A DNA stretch of 31,510 nucleotides from a virus. Below the pieces are notes generated by a model. That model saw nothing but the letters and a program-made list of their open reading frames with translations. It ran no database searches and had not been told where the DNA came from. Numbering within the stretch: position 1 is the stretch's first letter; every line of letters begins with the position of its first letter. Positions 30,874 through 31,510 of this stretch are shown here, one piece after another. Location: positions 1 to 31,510 of IMG/VR virus record IMGVR_UViG_3300025543_000126; one strand, 5' to 3'. Position numbers and translations under genes: made by a program.

Positions 30874-31510
30874 TTATGATGTTAAAGCGGTTAATTCTGC
30901 ATCTGTTAATGCTTCTTTGAATACTGCTACGCATTTGACTTTTCCATTAAAAGTATTATATAGCCCACCGTTACTAAAATTAAGTTTGTTTAAAGTTGGA
31001 ACTGCTCCAGAGGTAATAGTATGTTCTTCAACACCGTTAATCCAAATAGCGTAATCATCTTGCTTGTATTTTATAGCTATTTTATTAAAAGCAGTAATAT
31101 CGCTTAATGTATAACTTCTAAAAAACACACCACCACCTCCTGTATCTGCTTGAATTGATATAATGTTTTCATTATTATTTAACAGAAACCTAATCCTTTC
31201 AGTTGTACCTCCATTGGATAAAGAAATAGATCCAAACTCATTTATTGAATTTAAAGCTGCAGCTTCAAAATATAATACCCCTTCTGTTGAACTTATTAAA
31301 TCACTACTTCCTGCATCTAATGCTGAATCTGCTGCTCTTGTTACTGTTGAACCACTTGTAGGAATGTATGAAGTTGCGTATTGTCTTGTAGCGTGTGATT
31401 CTGCTTGTAAACCATATATAAAATGATGGTCTGTTAAATCTCCACTATAAGGTCCACCCCCGTTTACGTCAGTTATTACGAAACTGACAGTTGCGCTAGT
31501 ATCAACTGAT
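30874..31510 (-). CDS. LamG/concanavalin A-like lectin protein, C-terminal part (cut by window edge)
   Basis: The - strand frame is open from base 31509 down to the TAA at 30874 (211 residues visible), so the gene begins outside the window. A GTG at 31128 is internal, not the start. The visible part has YATSYIPTSGSTVTRAAD (residues about 44-61), ISSTEGVLYFEAA, DITAFNKIAIKYKQDDYAIW and INGVEEHTITSG, and ends in VFKEALTDAELTALTS. This is the jelly-roll ConA/LamG-type domain common in marine phage tail fibres and other carbohydrate-binding virion proteins. It probably recognises host surface sugars. The N-terminal attachment domain is missing from the window. Confidence 0.85.
   Translation of the reverse strand, partial: SVDTSATVSFVITDVNGGGPYSGDLTDHHFIYGLQAESHATRQYATSYIPTSGSTVTRAADSALDAGSSDLISSTEGVLYFEAAALNSINEFGSISLSNGGTTERIRFLLNNNENIISIQADTGGGGVFFRSYTLSDITAFNKIAIKYKQDDYAIWINGVEEHTITSGAVPTLNKLNFSNGGLYNTFNGKVKCVAVFKEALTDAELTALTS

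Noticed and set aside
31128-31128. GTG start of an 84-aa gene
   Set aside because: The frame continues upstream to the window edge with a clear lectin-domain sequence, so this GTG is an internal Val codon.
1-31510. Stop-codon reassignment (TAG or TGA read through), known in some crAss-like phages
   Set aside because: Genes end at TAG (433-435, 3428-3430) as well as TAA in the expected places, and no gene needs readthrough.
1-31510. tRNA genes, CRISPR arrays, insertion sequences
   Set aside because: No cloverleaf, regularly spaced repeats or transposase motifs were seen; the gaps are too short for them.

Overview
The window is part of the genome of a double-stranded DNA phage with a short-tailed (podovirus-like) virion, most likely infecting a marine member of the Bacteroidetes/Flavobacteriia. 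It is AT-rich and almost fully coding, and genes abut or overlap by a few bases. Start codons are preceded by A/T-rich leaders (typically AAAAATAAATAT-ATG) with almost no Shine-Dalgarno motif, as in Bacteroidetes. The order of the virion genes (small terminase candidate, large terminase, portal, scaffold, capsid, head-associated protein, two ring/tail-tube proteins, a very large tail-tube/muzzle protein, adhesin, small cargo proteins, giant cargo protein, lysis genes) resembles Crassvirales-like and related marine flavophages. That taxonomic placement is inference from protein motifs read by eye, not a database result. The standard code is used: TAA and TAG both end genes.

Layout. Positions 2-2326 (+ strand) hold a nucleotide-metabolism operon: the 3' end of nrdB (class I ribonucleotide reductase small subunit), two small ORFs (a coiled-coil protein and a small membrane protein), and a short nrdA lacking the ATP-cone. 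A perfect 10-bp inverted repeat flanked by A/T tracts (2346-2379) separates this operon from the convergent virion operon and looks like a bidirectional terminator.

Everything from 31510 down to 2385 reads on the - strand. Read in transcription order: a lectin-like (LamG/ConA-type) protein cut by the window edge, a conserved small protein, a coiled-coil protein, a 70-aa protein, a two-domain GroES-like protein, a putative small terminase, TerL, portal, scaffold, major capsid protein, a terminator-like hairpin, a 271-aa head-associated protein, a cluster of small inverted repeats, two ring/tail-tube proteins, a 1530-aa tail-tube/muzzle protein, a 488-aa Ig-like adhesin, a 108-aa virion protein, a Gly/Gln/Ala-rich 218-aa ejection-type protein, a 475-aa putative cargo protein, a 2434-aa polyvalent protein, a holin-like protein, an M15 endolysin, and two small basic proteins.

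The most unusual object is the 2434-aa protein. It has a tandem N-terminal repeat, an HExxH zinc-protease-like motif, an ADP-ribosyltransferase-like domain bracketed by recurring FSK tetrapeptides, and hydrophobic C-terminal segments. It looks like a multi-effector cargo injected with the genome and possibly cut into pieces. The second most unusual is the GroES-like tandem-domain protein placed directly before the terminase genes. No tRNA, CRISPR array, insertion sequence or gene-free stretch above 300 bases was found.
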